Source: Luteimonas terricola (GTDB lineage Bacteria; Pseudomonadota; Gammaproteobacteria; Xanthomonadales; Xanthomonadaceae). Taken from it: 64,000 nucleotides of DNA. The notes beneath the pieces were generated by a model that worked only from the letters and a program-made list of their open reading frames with translations, made no database searches and had not been told where the DNA came from. Each line of letters starts with the position of its first letter. The first letter of the stretch is position 1. Below, in pieces: positions 52,440 to 62,800 of this stretch. The position numbers were made by a program, and so were the translations under genes. The DNA lies in contig NZ_SJRX01000006.1 of the NCBI RefSeq assembly GCF_004352845.1, positions 1 through 64,000 on the forward strand, given 5' to 3'.

Positions 52440-53528
52440 TCAGTGCAGGCAGGCGGGGTCCAGGCCCAGCGTGTCGACGATGTCACGCAGGTCGAAAGCC
52501 GAAATCGCGCGGTCGTCATGGACGGCGTACAGCACGCCGCCCGGGAAGCGCGGCGTGGCCGCCGCGTGCAGGGCGATGCCGTCGGTGCGCGCGGTGACGT
52601 CGCCGTGGAAGCTGCCGACGGGCGACAGGTCGCTGCGATCGAACAGGTGGAACCAGGTCAGCGGCGCCTGCTGGTCGACGGCCAGCCAATAGCCCCCGGT
52701 GGCGCTGCAGGCCCAGAGCACGACGCCCTCGGCCTCGCCGGTGAAGGTGCCCTCGGGCAGGCTGCGGCCGGTCCAGCGTCCGTCGAAGCCGTAGACGTGC
52801 AGGTTGGACGGGCTGGTCTGGTCCTCTTCGGCGACCAGCAGCCGGTCGTGGGCGGGGTCGCCGGCGATGGACTCGACCATGTTCAGGCGGGCCGGTCCTC
52901 CGGTTTCACCGAACGAGCCGAGGTGGGTGGCGTCGAGGTGGCCCTGTTCGTCAAAGCGCAGGCGGTAGCGACGCACGCGCTGGGAGAGTTCCTCCGCGGG
53001 CGGCACCACGTCGTGGCGTTCGCCATACATGAAGCTGTCGGTGACGAAGGCCTCGAGCTCACCGGGCGCGGATTCGTGCAGCCAGATGCCATAGGGGCTG
53101 CGCAGTTCGTCGGCACCGAAGATGGCTTGCGGCTCGAAGTCGGGCAGCGACAGCAATTGCACGCGATGGTTGTCGCGTTCGACCACGAACAGCAGGTCCC
53201 CGAATACGGTCAGGCCGTTGGGGCGCTTGAATTCGCCCGGCGCCTTGCCGCGCGTGCCGATGGTGCGCAGCGGCTCGCCGGTGTCGCCGTCGAACAGCGA
53301 CAGGCGGTGGGTGGACTTGCCGGTGGCCAGCAGCCAGATCTGGCCGTCTTCACCCACCCAGGTAGCGACGGAATCCAGCTCCTCGCCGCGCACATCCGGC
53401 GAGATCCAGGCTTCGGCGACCAGGCTGGAGGCCTCGGCTGCGGGTGCTGCCTGATGCGATGTTGGGGGAGTGCTCGCGCAGGCGGCGAGTACGAGGGCGA
53501 ACGCGCCCGCAAGGATAGGCTTCGACAT
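52440..53528 (-). CDS. Phytase-like (beta-propeller) lipoprotein
   Basis: 362 residues. The N-terminus is a lipoprotein signal (ILAGAFALVLAAC, lipobox LAAC), so it is likely anchored in the outer membrane or periplasm. The remainder resembles the 3-phytase beta-propeller family: RPNGLTVFGDLLFVVERDNH, FTGEAEGVVLWACSATGGYW, LAVDQQAPLTWFHLFDR, DGIALHAAATPRFPGGVLYA and VHDDRAISAFD. Such propellers bind calcium and hydrolyse phytate or related phosphates; activity here is inferred. It is divergent from the SAM-riboswitch promoter and co-transcribed with the M23 gene. An ATG six codons upstream is also possible. Confidence 0.78.
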   Translation of the reverse strand: MSKPILAGAFALVLAACASTPPTSHQAAPAAEASSLVAEAWISPDVRGEELDSVATWVGEDGQIWLLATGKSTHRLSLFDGDTGEPLRTIGTRGKAPGEFKRPNGLTVFGDLLFVVERDNHRVQLLSLPDFEPQAIFGADELRSPYGIWLHESAPGELEAFVTDSFMYGERHDVVPPAEELSQRVRRYRLRFDEQGHLDATHLGSFGETGGPARLNMVESIAGDPAHDRLLVAEEDQTSPSNLHVYGFDGRWTGRSLPEGTFTGEAEGVVLWACSATGGYWLAVDQQAPLTWFHLFDRSDLSPVGSFHGDVTARTDGIALHAAATPRFPGGVLYAVHDDRAISAFDLRDIVDTLGLDPACLH

Positions 53529-53580
53529 GCGCGCATTATGCGGCACCCCTCACTCCGCCAGCGGGGGAAAGGTTCTTGTC

Positions 53581-53604
53581 ATCGCTTCATCGCGATAAAG
53601 CGAT
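53581..53604. promoter_or_regulatory. 24-bp near-perfect palindrome upstream of the met operon
   Basis: ATCGCTTCATCG / CGATAAAGCGAT pair with only one mismatched pair. It ends at the first base of the TTGACA -35 (53604-53609). It could be an operator for a second regulator of the met operon or of the divergent phytase-like gene, or a terminator-like hairpin. Confidence 0.5.
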
Positions 53605-53632
53605 TGACACGATTCCGGGGCCCTGCCAAGCT
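53604..53632 (+). promoter_or_regulatory. Promoter of the met operon
   Basis: A perfect TTGACA (53604-53609) lies ~32 nt before the first base of the SAM riboswitch. The -10 at 17-bp spacing (CAAGCT, 53627-53632) is poor, so the -10 is uncertain. Confidence 0.5.
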
Positions 53633-53640
53633 GCGCGCAT

Positions 53641-53753
53641 CCATCGAGACCGGCTGAGGGACAGGCCCGAAGAAGCCGGGGCAACTGGATGGGGCGCGAG
53701 CCCCGTCCGCTGTGCCAAGTCCTGCGGGGACCTGTGTGTCCACCGGAAGATGG
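53641..53753 (+). promoter_or_regulatory. SAM-I (S-box) riboswitch
   Basis: Conserved S-box pieces appear in order: CCATCGAGA, GAGGGACAGGCCC, GAAGAAGCC, GGGGCAACTGG, a P3 hairpin GGGGCGCGAGCCCC, a P4 region near TGCCAAGTCCTGCGGGGACC, and the closing GATGG that pairs with CCATC (P1). It stands 112 nt upstream of metX. A strong hairpin (53783-53808, GTATCGCCG / CGGCGATAC) follows without a T-run. It may be part of the expression platform, so control could be at translation or through Rho. Confidence 0.9.
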
Positions 53754-53865
53754 TTGCGGATCGCTTCGCGGCGGTCCGTCGCGTATCGCCGTGCTCGCGC
53801 GGCGATACCCGTCCTCCGGCATGCCCCGCGGCATCGATGGCCTTGTCCCTTCCCCGGATATCGCC

Positions 53866-54921
53866 ATGAGCCTCGAAGATCGCGCCGCCGCTGTTGCCCC
53901 TCTTGCCGCACCGTTCCCCGTCGCCTGCGACCCGCGGGCCGTTGCCAGCGTCGCCCACGTGGGCCATCCCGCCGTGCGCGGCGACATCGACGTGGTGCTG
54001 CCCATGCGCCATGCCGGCACCCGCCGCCTGCGCCTGGCCTGGGAGCTGGCGGGTCCGGAAGGCGCGCCGGTGGTGCTGGTCTCGGGCGGGATCTCCGCCG
54101 GCCGCCATCTTGCTGCCAGTGCCTCGTTTTCCGAACGAGGCTGGGCCGAAGCCATCGTCGGCGGAGGCCGCGCGCTGGATCCCTCGCAGCTGCGGCTGCT
54201 CGCCTTCGACCACGTTGGCGCCGACGGCACGCTCGACGCGGTGATCGACACCGCCGACCAGGCCGATGCCGCGGCGGTGCTGATCGATGCGCTGGGCATC
54301 GCGCGCCTGCATGCCTTCGTCGGCTACTCCTACGGGGCAGCCGTGGCGCTGCAGTTCGCGACGCGCCACGGCGCGCGGCTGGAACGGGTGGTGGCGGTCA
54401 GCGGTGCGCACCGCGCGCATCCCTGGGCCGCGGCCTGGCGCGCGCTGCAGCGCAAGGCGGTGGCGCTGGGCGAGTTGCAGTGCGCGGGGGACCAGGGACT
54501 GTCGCTGGCGCGGCAGTTCGCGATGCTCGGCTACCGCAGCGGCGACGGCTTCGCCGAACGCTTCGCCGCGCCGGCCGAGGTCGTCAATGGCTGCGTGCGG
54601 GTCGCGGCAGAGGACTACCTCGATGCCGCCGGTGCGCGCTTCGTCGCAAGCACGCCGGTGCTGGCGTGGCAGCGGCTGTCGGAATCCCTCGACCTGCACC
54701 GGGTGGATCCGGCAGCGGTCCGGGCGCCGGCGACGGTGGTCGCGGTCGAGGGCGATCCGCTGGTGCCGCTGTCGGAAGCGGTCGCGCTGGTGGAAGGCCT
54801 GGGCGGCCCGGCCAGCCTGCGCGTGCTGCGCTCGCCGCATGGCCACGACGCCTTTCTCAAGGATGACGGCCGGGTGGACGCGATCCTGCGCACGGCGCTC
54901 GGCGAGGAGGTGGCGGCATGA
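53866..54921 (+). CDS. metX: Homoserine O-acyltransferase (MetX type)
   Basis: Acylates homoserine (succinyl- or acetyl-CoA) in methionine synthesis. 351-residue alpha/beta hydrolase with nucleophile Ser155 in GYSYGAAV, Asp in VEGDPLVPL and catalytic His in SPHGHDAF near residue 327. Xanthomonadaceae MetX enzymes are usually homoserine succinyltransferases of this fold, but acetyl transfer cannot be excluded by eye. The ATG at 53866 (MSLEDRAAAV) is preceded by a weak GGATA ribosome site; the frame is open earlier through the riboswitch, which I reject as coding. It overlaps metB by 4 nt (ATGA). SAM represses it through the riboswitch. Confidence 0.9.
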   Translation: MSLEDRAAAVAPLAAPFPVACDPRAVASVAHVGHPAVRGDIDVVLPMRHAGTRRLRLAWELAGPEGAPVVLVSGGISAGRHLAASASFSERGWAEAIVGGGRALDPSQLRLLAFDHVGADGTLDAVIDTADQADAAAVLIDALGIARLHAFVGYSYGAAVALQFATRHGARLERVVAVSGAHRAHPWAAAWRALQRKAVALGELQCAGDQGLSLARQFAMLGYRSGDGFAERFAAPAEVVNGCVRVAAEDYLDAAGARFVASTPVLAWQRLSESLDLHRVDPAAVRAPATVVAVEGDPLVPLSEAVALVEGLGGPASLRVLRSPHGHDAFLKDDGRVDAILRTALGEEVAA

Positions 54922-56129
54922 GCGCGCATGATTCCGGCCGCGCTGCCGCCGCGACCCGCGCGGTGCGCGCGGGCATCGACCGCGACGACGCTTTCGGCGC
55001 CGTGGTGCCGCCCCTGGTGCTGTCATCGAACTTCAGCTTCGACGGTATCGGCGGCAAGCGCGACTACGACTACACCCGCAGCGGCAATCCCACGCGCGAC
55101 CTGCTCGGCGAGGCGCTGGCAAGCCTCGAAGGCGGCGCCGGCGGCGTGGTGACCTCCAGCGGCATGGCGGCGATCACCCTGCTGCTGCACGCCCTGCTCG
55201 AACCCGGCGATCGCCTGGTGGTGCCGCACGACGCCTACGGCGGCAGCTGGCGGCTGTTCGATGCGCTTGCGCGCAAGGGCCATTTCGAGCTCGTCACCGC
55301 CGACCTCACCGATCCGCGCGCGCTGGCCGAAGCGCTGGCCACGCAGCCGAAACTGGTGCTGGTCGAAACCCCGTCCAACCCCCTGCTGCGGATCACCGAC
55401 CTGCGCTTCGTGATCGAGGCGGCGCACCGCGCGGGCGCCCAGGTCGCGGTCGACAACACCTTCCTGTCGCCCGCGCTGCAGCGGCCGATCGAATTCGGCG
55501 CGGACGCGGTGCTGCATTCGACCACCAAGTACATCAACGGCCACAGCGACGTGGTCGGCGGTGCGGTGGTGGCGGCCACGCCGGAGCTGCACGAGCGCTT
55601 CACCTGGTGGGCGAACGCGCTGGGCATCACCGGCGCGCCATTCGACAGCTTCCTCACCCTGCGCGGCCTGCGCACGCTCGATGCACGCGTGCGCGTGCAC
55701 CAGGAAAATGCGGAAGCCGTCGCGCACCAGCTCGACGCGCACCCGGCGGTGGCGACGGTCCATTGGCCGGGCCTGGAGGCGCATCCGGGGCACGCCGTGG
55801 CCGCGCGCCAGCAGCGGGGCTTTGGCGCGATGCTCAGCGTCGAGCTGTGCGGCGGCGAGGCCGCGGTGCGCGCCTTCGTCGATGGACTGCGGTTCTTCAC
55901 CCTGGCCGAATCGCTGGGTGGCGTGGAAAGCCTGGTCGCGCATCCGGCCACGATGACCCACGCGGCGATGACGGCGGAGGCGCGTGCGCGCGCCGGGATT
56001 CCCGACGGGCTGCTGCGGCTGTCGGTCGGCATCGAGTCCTGCGCCGACCTGCAGGCCGATATCGCCGCGGCGCTGGAGCGCGTGCAGGTGGTGCCGATCA
56101 CGGTCGCGCGCCGGCGGGTGGACGAATGA
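54918..56129 (+). CDS. metB: Cystathionine gamma-synthase / O-succinylhomoserine thiol-lyase family
   Basis: PLP-dependent enzyme of the Cys/Met metabolism family, 403 residues. The PLP lysine lies in HSTTKYINGHSDVVGG (about residue 201). Other landmarks are FGAVVPPLVLSSNFSFDGIG, YDYTRSGNPTRDLLGEALA, SGMAAITLLLHALLEPGD, VVPHDAYGGSWRLF, VDNTFLSPALQRPIEFGAD and ESLGGVESLVAHPATMTHAA. In operon with metX and hom it most likely joins activated homoserine with cysteine (metB role); a direct sulfhydrylase role is possible. It overlaps both neighbours by 4 nt. Confidence 0.92.
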   Translation: MSAHDSGRAAAATRAVRAGIDRDDAFGAVVPPLVLSSNFSFDGIGGKRDYDYTRSGNPTRDLLGEALASLEGGAGGVVTSSGMAAITLLLHALLEPGDRLVVPHDAYGGSWRLFDALARKGHFELVTADLTDPRALAEALATQPKLVLVETPSNPLLRITDLRFVIEAAHRAGAQVAVDNTFLSPALQRPIEFGADAVLHSTTKYINGHSDVVGGAVVAATPELHERFTWWANALGITGAPFDSFLTLRGLRTLDARVRVHQENAEAVAHQLDAHPAVATVHWPGLEAHPGHAVAARQQRGFGAMLSVELCGGEAAVRAFVDGLRFFTLAESLGGVESLVAHPATMTHAAMTAEARARAGIPDGLLRLSVGIESCADLQADIAAALERVQVVPITVARRRVDE

Positions 56130-57232
56130 CGGCCGTCATCCGGCTTCCGCTGCCGGCCCGTGCCCAGGGGCGCTCCCTGCGCGTCCCGCGGTCCGGGCCG
56201 CGCCTCGCCCTGCTGGGTACCGGCACCGTGGGCAGCGCCTTCGTCGAGCGCTGCGAACGCCTGCGCGCGCAGGGCGTGGAGGTTCCCGCGTTCGCATGGC
56301 TGTCGAACACGCGCGCGCTGCGCGAGGCCGGCGGGCGCCCGTCGGAGGCGCTCGCCCAGCTCGATGCCGCCGCGCCGGTGCGCCGCGACACCTGGGCGCC
56401 TTGGGTGGAAAGCGAGGGCCTGCGCCCGGGCGACGTCGTGGTCGATGCCACCGCCAGCGACAGCGTGGCCGGCTGGCACAGCGAATGGCTGGCGCGCGGC
56501 ATCCACGTGGTCACTGCCAACAAGCTCGGCAACGGCGGCGAGCTGGTGCGGGCGCAGGCGATCGCGGAGGCGCAGGAGGAGGGCGGCGCGCGCTACGGCG
56601 ACAGCGCCACCGTCGGCGCCGGATTGCCGCTGCTGCGCTCGATCCGCGAGCTGATGGCCGGCGGCGACCGCATCTGCTCCGTGAGTGGCGTGCTGTCGGG
56701 TTCCCTGGCCTGGCTGTTCGACCGCCATGACGGATCGCGGCCGTTCTCGGCCCTCGTGCGCGAAGCGCGCGACCTGGGCTATGCAGAACCCGACCCGCGC
56801 ACCGACCTTTCGGGCGAGGACGTGCGCCGCAAGCTGCTGATCCTCGCGCGCGCGGCCGGGCTGGCGCTGGAGGCGGGGCAGGTGCAGGTCGATTCACTGC
56901 TCACCGACGCGCTGGCGTCGGCAGAGGCGGGCGAAGTCGATGCCTTGCTGCCTTCGCTCGACGCGCCGCTGCACGATCGCCTCATGAAGGCCGGTGCCGG
57001 TGGCGCGCGGCTGCGCTTCGTCGGCGGCTTCGACGGCGAAGGAGCGCGGGTGGGCCTGGATGCGCTTCCCGCCTCGCACCCGCTGTGCGCGGGGGGCGGT
57101 ACCGACAACATCGTCGCGATCGGCAGCTGCCGCTATGCCCAGCAGCCGCTGGTGGTCAGGGGGCCGGGTGCGGGTGCGGACGTCACCGCGGCGGCACTGC
57201 TGGACGACGTGCTGGCGATCGTCCATCGCTGA
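56126..57232 (+). CDS. hom: Homoserine dehydrogenase
   Basis: NAD(P)H-dependent reduction of aspartate semialdehyde to homoserine. 368 residues: Rossmann motif LALLGTGTVGSAFVERCERL, VVDATASDSVAGWHSEWLAR, HVVTANKLGNGG, the family signature GLPLLRSIRELMAGGDRICS VSGVLSGSLAWLF region, and DPRTDLSGEDVRRKLLILAR with substrate-binding Glu/Asp/Lys. There is no aspartokinase domain, unlike ThrA/MetL, and no ACT domain. It is third in the SAM-regulated operon, overlapping metB (ATGA), so homoserine supply here is tied to methionine demand. Confidence 0.94.
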   Translation: MTAVIRLPLPARAQGRSLRVPRSGPRLALLGTGTVGSAFVERCERLRAQGVEVPAFAWLSNTRALREAGGRPSEALAQLDAAAPVRRDTWAPWVESEGLRPGDVVVDATASDSVAGWHSEWLARGIHVVTANKLGNGGELVRAQAIAEAQEEGGARYGDSATVGAGLPLLRSIRELMAGGDRICSVSGVLSGSLAWLFDRHDGSRPFSALVREARDLGYAEPDPRTDLSGEDVRRKLLILARAAGLALEAGQVQVDSLLTDALASAEAGEVDALLPSLDAPLHDRLMKAGAGGARLRFVGGFDGEGARVGLDALPASHPLCAGGGTDNIVAIGSCRYAQQPLVVRGPGAGADVTAAALLDDVLAIVHR

Positions 57233-57254
57233 GTCGGCACGCCCAGCGCCAACC

Positions 57255-58637
<1,383 letters not shown>

Positions 58638-58729
58638 GGCGTCCCGGAAAGGCTGGGTGAATTGCCTATGATAGCTCCCGGCCCGACCCCCGCCCCCCGC
58701 ATGGGCGCAACGCTGCGAAGCTTCCTGCG

Positions 58730-58957
58730 ATGACCCTGACCCTGTTCCAGCGCGACGACTGCCACCTCTGCGACCTGGCCCTGGAGGTGCTGGCAGCGGC
58801 GCGGGTGCCGGAGTTCGAGAGCGTGTTCATCGATGGCGACGCGGCGCTGGAAGCGGGGTATGGCGAGCGGGTGCCGGTGCTGCGCGACGATGCGCACGGG
58901 CGGGAGCTGGACTGGCCGTTCGATCAGGGAAGGCTGGAGGAGTTCTTGCTGGGTTGA
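58730..58957 (+). CDS. Glutaredoxin-family (DUF836) small protein
   Basis: 75 residues with a thioredoxin-like fold start: [20 protein letters not shown] (CxxC = CHLC), a cis-Pro equivalent in [20 protein letters not shown] and a final FLLG. The pattern matches the glutaredoxin-2-like/YbbN-short family of unknown partner. The gene is divergent from sdaA and convergent with yceI. Confidence 0.88.
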   Translation: MTLTLFQRDDCHLCDLALEVLAAARVPEFESVFIDGDAALEAGYGERVPVLRDDAHGRELDWPFDQGRLEEFLLG

Positions 58958-59009
58958 TCGGGGCTTTCCGGCAAGCTTCGCCCCCATCTGCCCTTCGGGC
59001 ATCTTCCCC

Positions 59010-59666
59010 CTACCGCACCGCTTCGACCTCGATCCGGACCTCCACCACATCCCCGATCATCGACCCCCACGCGGTGCTGCCGAACTCGCTCCGGCTGAGC
59101 GTGGCCGTTGCCGAGAACCCCACCGTGCTCCGGAACGGGGGCAGGGGATGTCGCCGTTCGGCATTGCGCACGGCCTCCAGCACGACCTCGCGGGTCGTTC
59201 CGCGCATCGTCAGCTCGCCGTGGATGCGCGCCTGCCCGGCGTCCAGCGGTTCGACGCGGGTGGAGCGGAAGCTGGCGACAGGGTGGCGCCCGGAGTCGAG
59301 CAGTCCGCTGGCGGCGACCGCGCGGTTCCAGGCCCCGTCGCCGAAGTCCAGCTGCGACAGCGGGATCTCCGCCACCACGTGCGCACCCTCCCAGGAGCCT
59401 GGCACCAGGTGCAGCGTGCCGGTGGTGCCCGACACGGTACCGATGGCCTTGGAGAATCCGGCGTGGTCGACCGCAATCGCGATCCGCGTGTGCACAGGGT
59501 CCAGCGCATGGACCCTGGCTTCCGGGTGCGGTGCCGGCTGCAGGGCCGTCTCGGCATCAGCCGGCAGCGCGCCGCGCGTTGCCAGCTGCGAGCACGCGCC
59601 GGTCAGCGCGCACAGTGCGAGCAGTGTGGCTGCGCGCAGCGATGGCCGGTGGCGGATGGTGCGCAT
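59010..59666 (-). CDS. YceI-family lipoprotein
   Basis: 218 residues. The signal (LRAATLLALCALTGAC, lipobox) makes it a likely periplasmic lipoprotein. The YceI lipocalin-like domain covers HALDPVHTRIAIAVDHAGFS, EGAHVVAEIPLSQLDFGDGA, LLDSGRHPVASFRSTRVEPL, IHGELTMRGTTREVVLEAV and FSATATLSRSEFGSTAWGSM. YceI folds bind isoprenoid lipids in homologues. The start at 59666 fits the signal peptide. Divergent from the hybrid sensor kinase gene. Confidence 0.93.
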   Translation of the reverse strand: MRTIRHRPSLRAATLLALCALTGACSQLATRGALPADAETALQPAPHPEARVHALDPVHTRIAIAVDHAGFSKAIGTVSGTTGTLHLVPGSWEGAHVVAEIPLSQLDFGDGAWNRAVAASGLLDSGRHPVASFRSTRVEPLDAGQARIHGELTMRGTTREVVLEAVRNAERRHPLPPFRSTVGFSATATLSRSEFGSTAWGSMIGDVVEVRIEVEAVR

Positions 59667-59814
59667 GGCGTTTCCCGGATGCGGCCGAATGGGCGCTCGG
59701 CCCGATTCTAGGCGCAGACCGTGGATGGTGAAACTTGCGCCAGCGCCGCGGCGTTGCGACGATGCCCGCGGGGTCGAGCAGTGCCTTGGCGCTGCGGGCG
59801 ACATGGGGAGTTCG

Positions 59815-62800
59815 ATGCGGCGCTGGGCGATGCATTCCTGGCTGTGGCTGTTCTGCATGCTGGCAGGTGCGGCCGGCGCGTCCGTGCCGCAGCTGCCGCA
59901 ACCGCGCCAGGTCAGCGTGTTCGATGGCCTGCCGTCCAACCGCGTCAACGCCATCGACGAGGACCGGCAGGGCTATCTGTGGATCGCCACCCGTGACGGC
60001 CTTGCGCGCTACGACGGCGTCGGCTTCCGGATCTGGCGCGTCGGCGACGGCCTGCACGACAACTTCGTGTGGTCGGTGCACGTGGACGCCAGGGACCGGG
60101 TCTGGATCGGCACATCCACGGCCGGCCTGGCCATGCTTGATGCCGACCGCGAACAGTTCACCTGGTACGACCGCGCGACGCAGCCCGAGATGGCCAGCGA
60201 CGACGTCTGGTCGATCAATGGCACGCCCGACGGCGATATCTGGTTTGGCACCTCCAACGGCGGGCTGCACAGGCTCTCGCCCGACGGTCGGCTGCAGCGT
60301 TACCAGCACGACCCCGACGACTCCGGCAGCCTGCCGTCCGATGGCGTCTCGCACCTGGTGGTGGATGGCCGCGACGGCACGCTGTGGGTCGGGACCAAGG
60401 GCGGCGTCGCGCGGTGGAACGGGGACGGCTTCGACCGGCTGCCGGCGGAAAAGCTCGGCACGCTGATGGTCGATGGCATGGCCCTGGACGAGGCCGGCAG
60501 CCTGTGGATGGGCATCCACGGCGCCGGCATGGTGCGCCACGCCGACGGCCGCATCGAGCAACTACCGTGGGCCGACCCGGCGCTTGGCGATCTCGCGCTG
60601 AACATGCTGCTGCAGGATTCCCAGGGTGCACGCTGGCTGGATACCCGCAGCGGCCTGGCCTGGGTCAACAACGGCCAGGTTGCGCACGTTCCGCTGTACA
60701 GCAACACCAGCCGCGGCCTGGTGCGCCCGGCCTGGTCGAGCGCCTACGAGGACCGCGAGGGCGGCCTGTGGTTCGCCAGTGCGGACTCGGGCCTGTGGCA
60801 CCTGCCTGCCAACTGGCGCAACTTCACCGTGCTGCAGCGGCGCCTCAACAATCCCGATTCGTCCGCCAATGCCTTCGTCTACAGCGCCGCGCCGTCCACG
60901 GCCGGCCCCGGGGGAGGTCTGTGGCTGGTCGGCAGCGGAGGCGTACTCGACCACCTGTCGCCGGAGAGCGGGAAGATCGAACACCGGCTGTCCGCGGCCT
61001 GCGGTGCGCTGTTTGTCACCGGTGTCATCGAGGCGCGCGACGGTGGCGTCTGGCTGGGCTGCCAGGATCAGCTGGTGCGCTTCGATCCGGACACCGGGAA
61101 CGCGCGCCGCTGGTATGCCGATGGCAGCGATGACGCCGCGCCGCCGGGCCGCATCGCCCAGTTCGTCGAGCAGCGCGACGGCAGCCTGTGGCTGGCCAGC
61201 CACCAGAGCATCCAGGTGCGCGACGCCGGGGGGCGGGTGCTCGACACCATCCACCGCGGCGACGGCCGGGGCCTGGCTGCGGCGGCGATGGTCGAGCACC
61301 TCGTGCGCGCGCCCAATGGTGGCGTGTGGGCGGCCACCACCCACGGCCTGCTGTCCTGGAACGACGGCGCACGCAGGCTTGAACCCGTGCCCGGCGCCCC
61401 GGAAGCCGCCGTCTACAGCGTCGACTTCGGTGCCGACGGCATGGTCTGGCTGGCCGGCTACGGTGAACTCGGGGCCTATGCCTGGAACGGAGAACGGCTT
61501 GACCGGCAGCGCAGCGTGGGTGCCTCGCACGGCATGCCCATGGTTGCACCCGGCGGGGTGGTGGTCGACGCGACCGGCATGGTCTGGCTGACCACCGTGC
61601 GCGGGCTGGTGCGTTTCGATCCCGGACGCGACCGGCTGCGCGTCTACGGCGTCCACGACGGGCTGCCCAGCCACGAGTTCAGCGAGTATCCGGTGGCGGT
61701 GTCGGCACAGGGATACGTGGCCGCCGGTACCGCGGACGGCCTGCTGCTGTTCCAGCCGCAGCAGGTGCAGTGGAGTCAGAGCACGCCGACGCTGGCGATC
61801 GAATCGGTCGAGCTGCGTCGCGGCGACGAACGCCTGGTGCTGTCGCCCCAGGGCCAGCTGTCGCTGCGCCATGACGATCGCGACCTCCACGTCGTGGCCC
61901 GGCTGCTGTCGTTCACCGATGCCCACGCACACCGCTACCGCTTCCGCCTGCACGGTTACGACCCCGGCTGGGTCGAGACCGGCGCCAGCGGCGAACGCGT
62001 GTTCGCGCGGCTCGCGCCGGGAAGCTATCGGCTCGACGTGCAGGCCCGCACCGCGGACGACGAATGGACGCCGGTGCAAAGCCTGCGGCTGGCCGTGGAG
62101 CCGCCCTGGTGGAAGGCATCCTGGGCGGTGGCGATGTTCGCCGTGGCCTGCGTGCTGCTCATGCTGTGGGTCGTGCACCTCTACCGCATACGCCTGAAGC
62201 GTCGCCACGCCTGGCAGCTCAACAAGCAGAAGCGCGAACTCGCCGAGCAGGCCTCGGAGGCCAAGACGCGCTTCCTGGCCACCCTTGGCCACGAGGTGCG
62301 CACACCGATGACCGGCGTGCTGGGCATGAGCGAGCTCCTGCTGGATACCGGCCTGGACAAGCGACAGCGCGGCTATGCCGTCGCCATCCGCCGCGCCGGG
62401 GAACACCTGATGCGGCTGGTGAACGATGCGCTCGACCTGGCGCGGATCGAGGCCGGCAAGCTGGAGCTCGTGGCGCAGCCCTTCGACCTCGCGGCCGTAC
62501 TCGACGAGGTCGGCGGCCTGGTGGAGCCAATGGCCCGGCAGCGTGGCCTCGGGTTCCGCTGCCACGTCGATGCGCAGACACCGCGCTGGCTGCTTGGCGA
62601 CGCCGGGCGCGTGCGCCAGATCCTGCTCAACCTGCTCGGCAATGCGGTCAAGTTCACCGAGGAGGGCAGCGTCTCGATGCAGGTCGCGCCGATAGCCTCG
62701 GGCGGCGTGCGCCTGGTGGTGTCCGACACCGGTCCGGGTCTCAACGAAGAGCAGCAGGCGCACCTGTTCCAGCGCTTCGAGCAGGCCGATGGCGCGCGCA

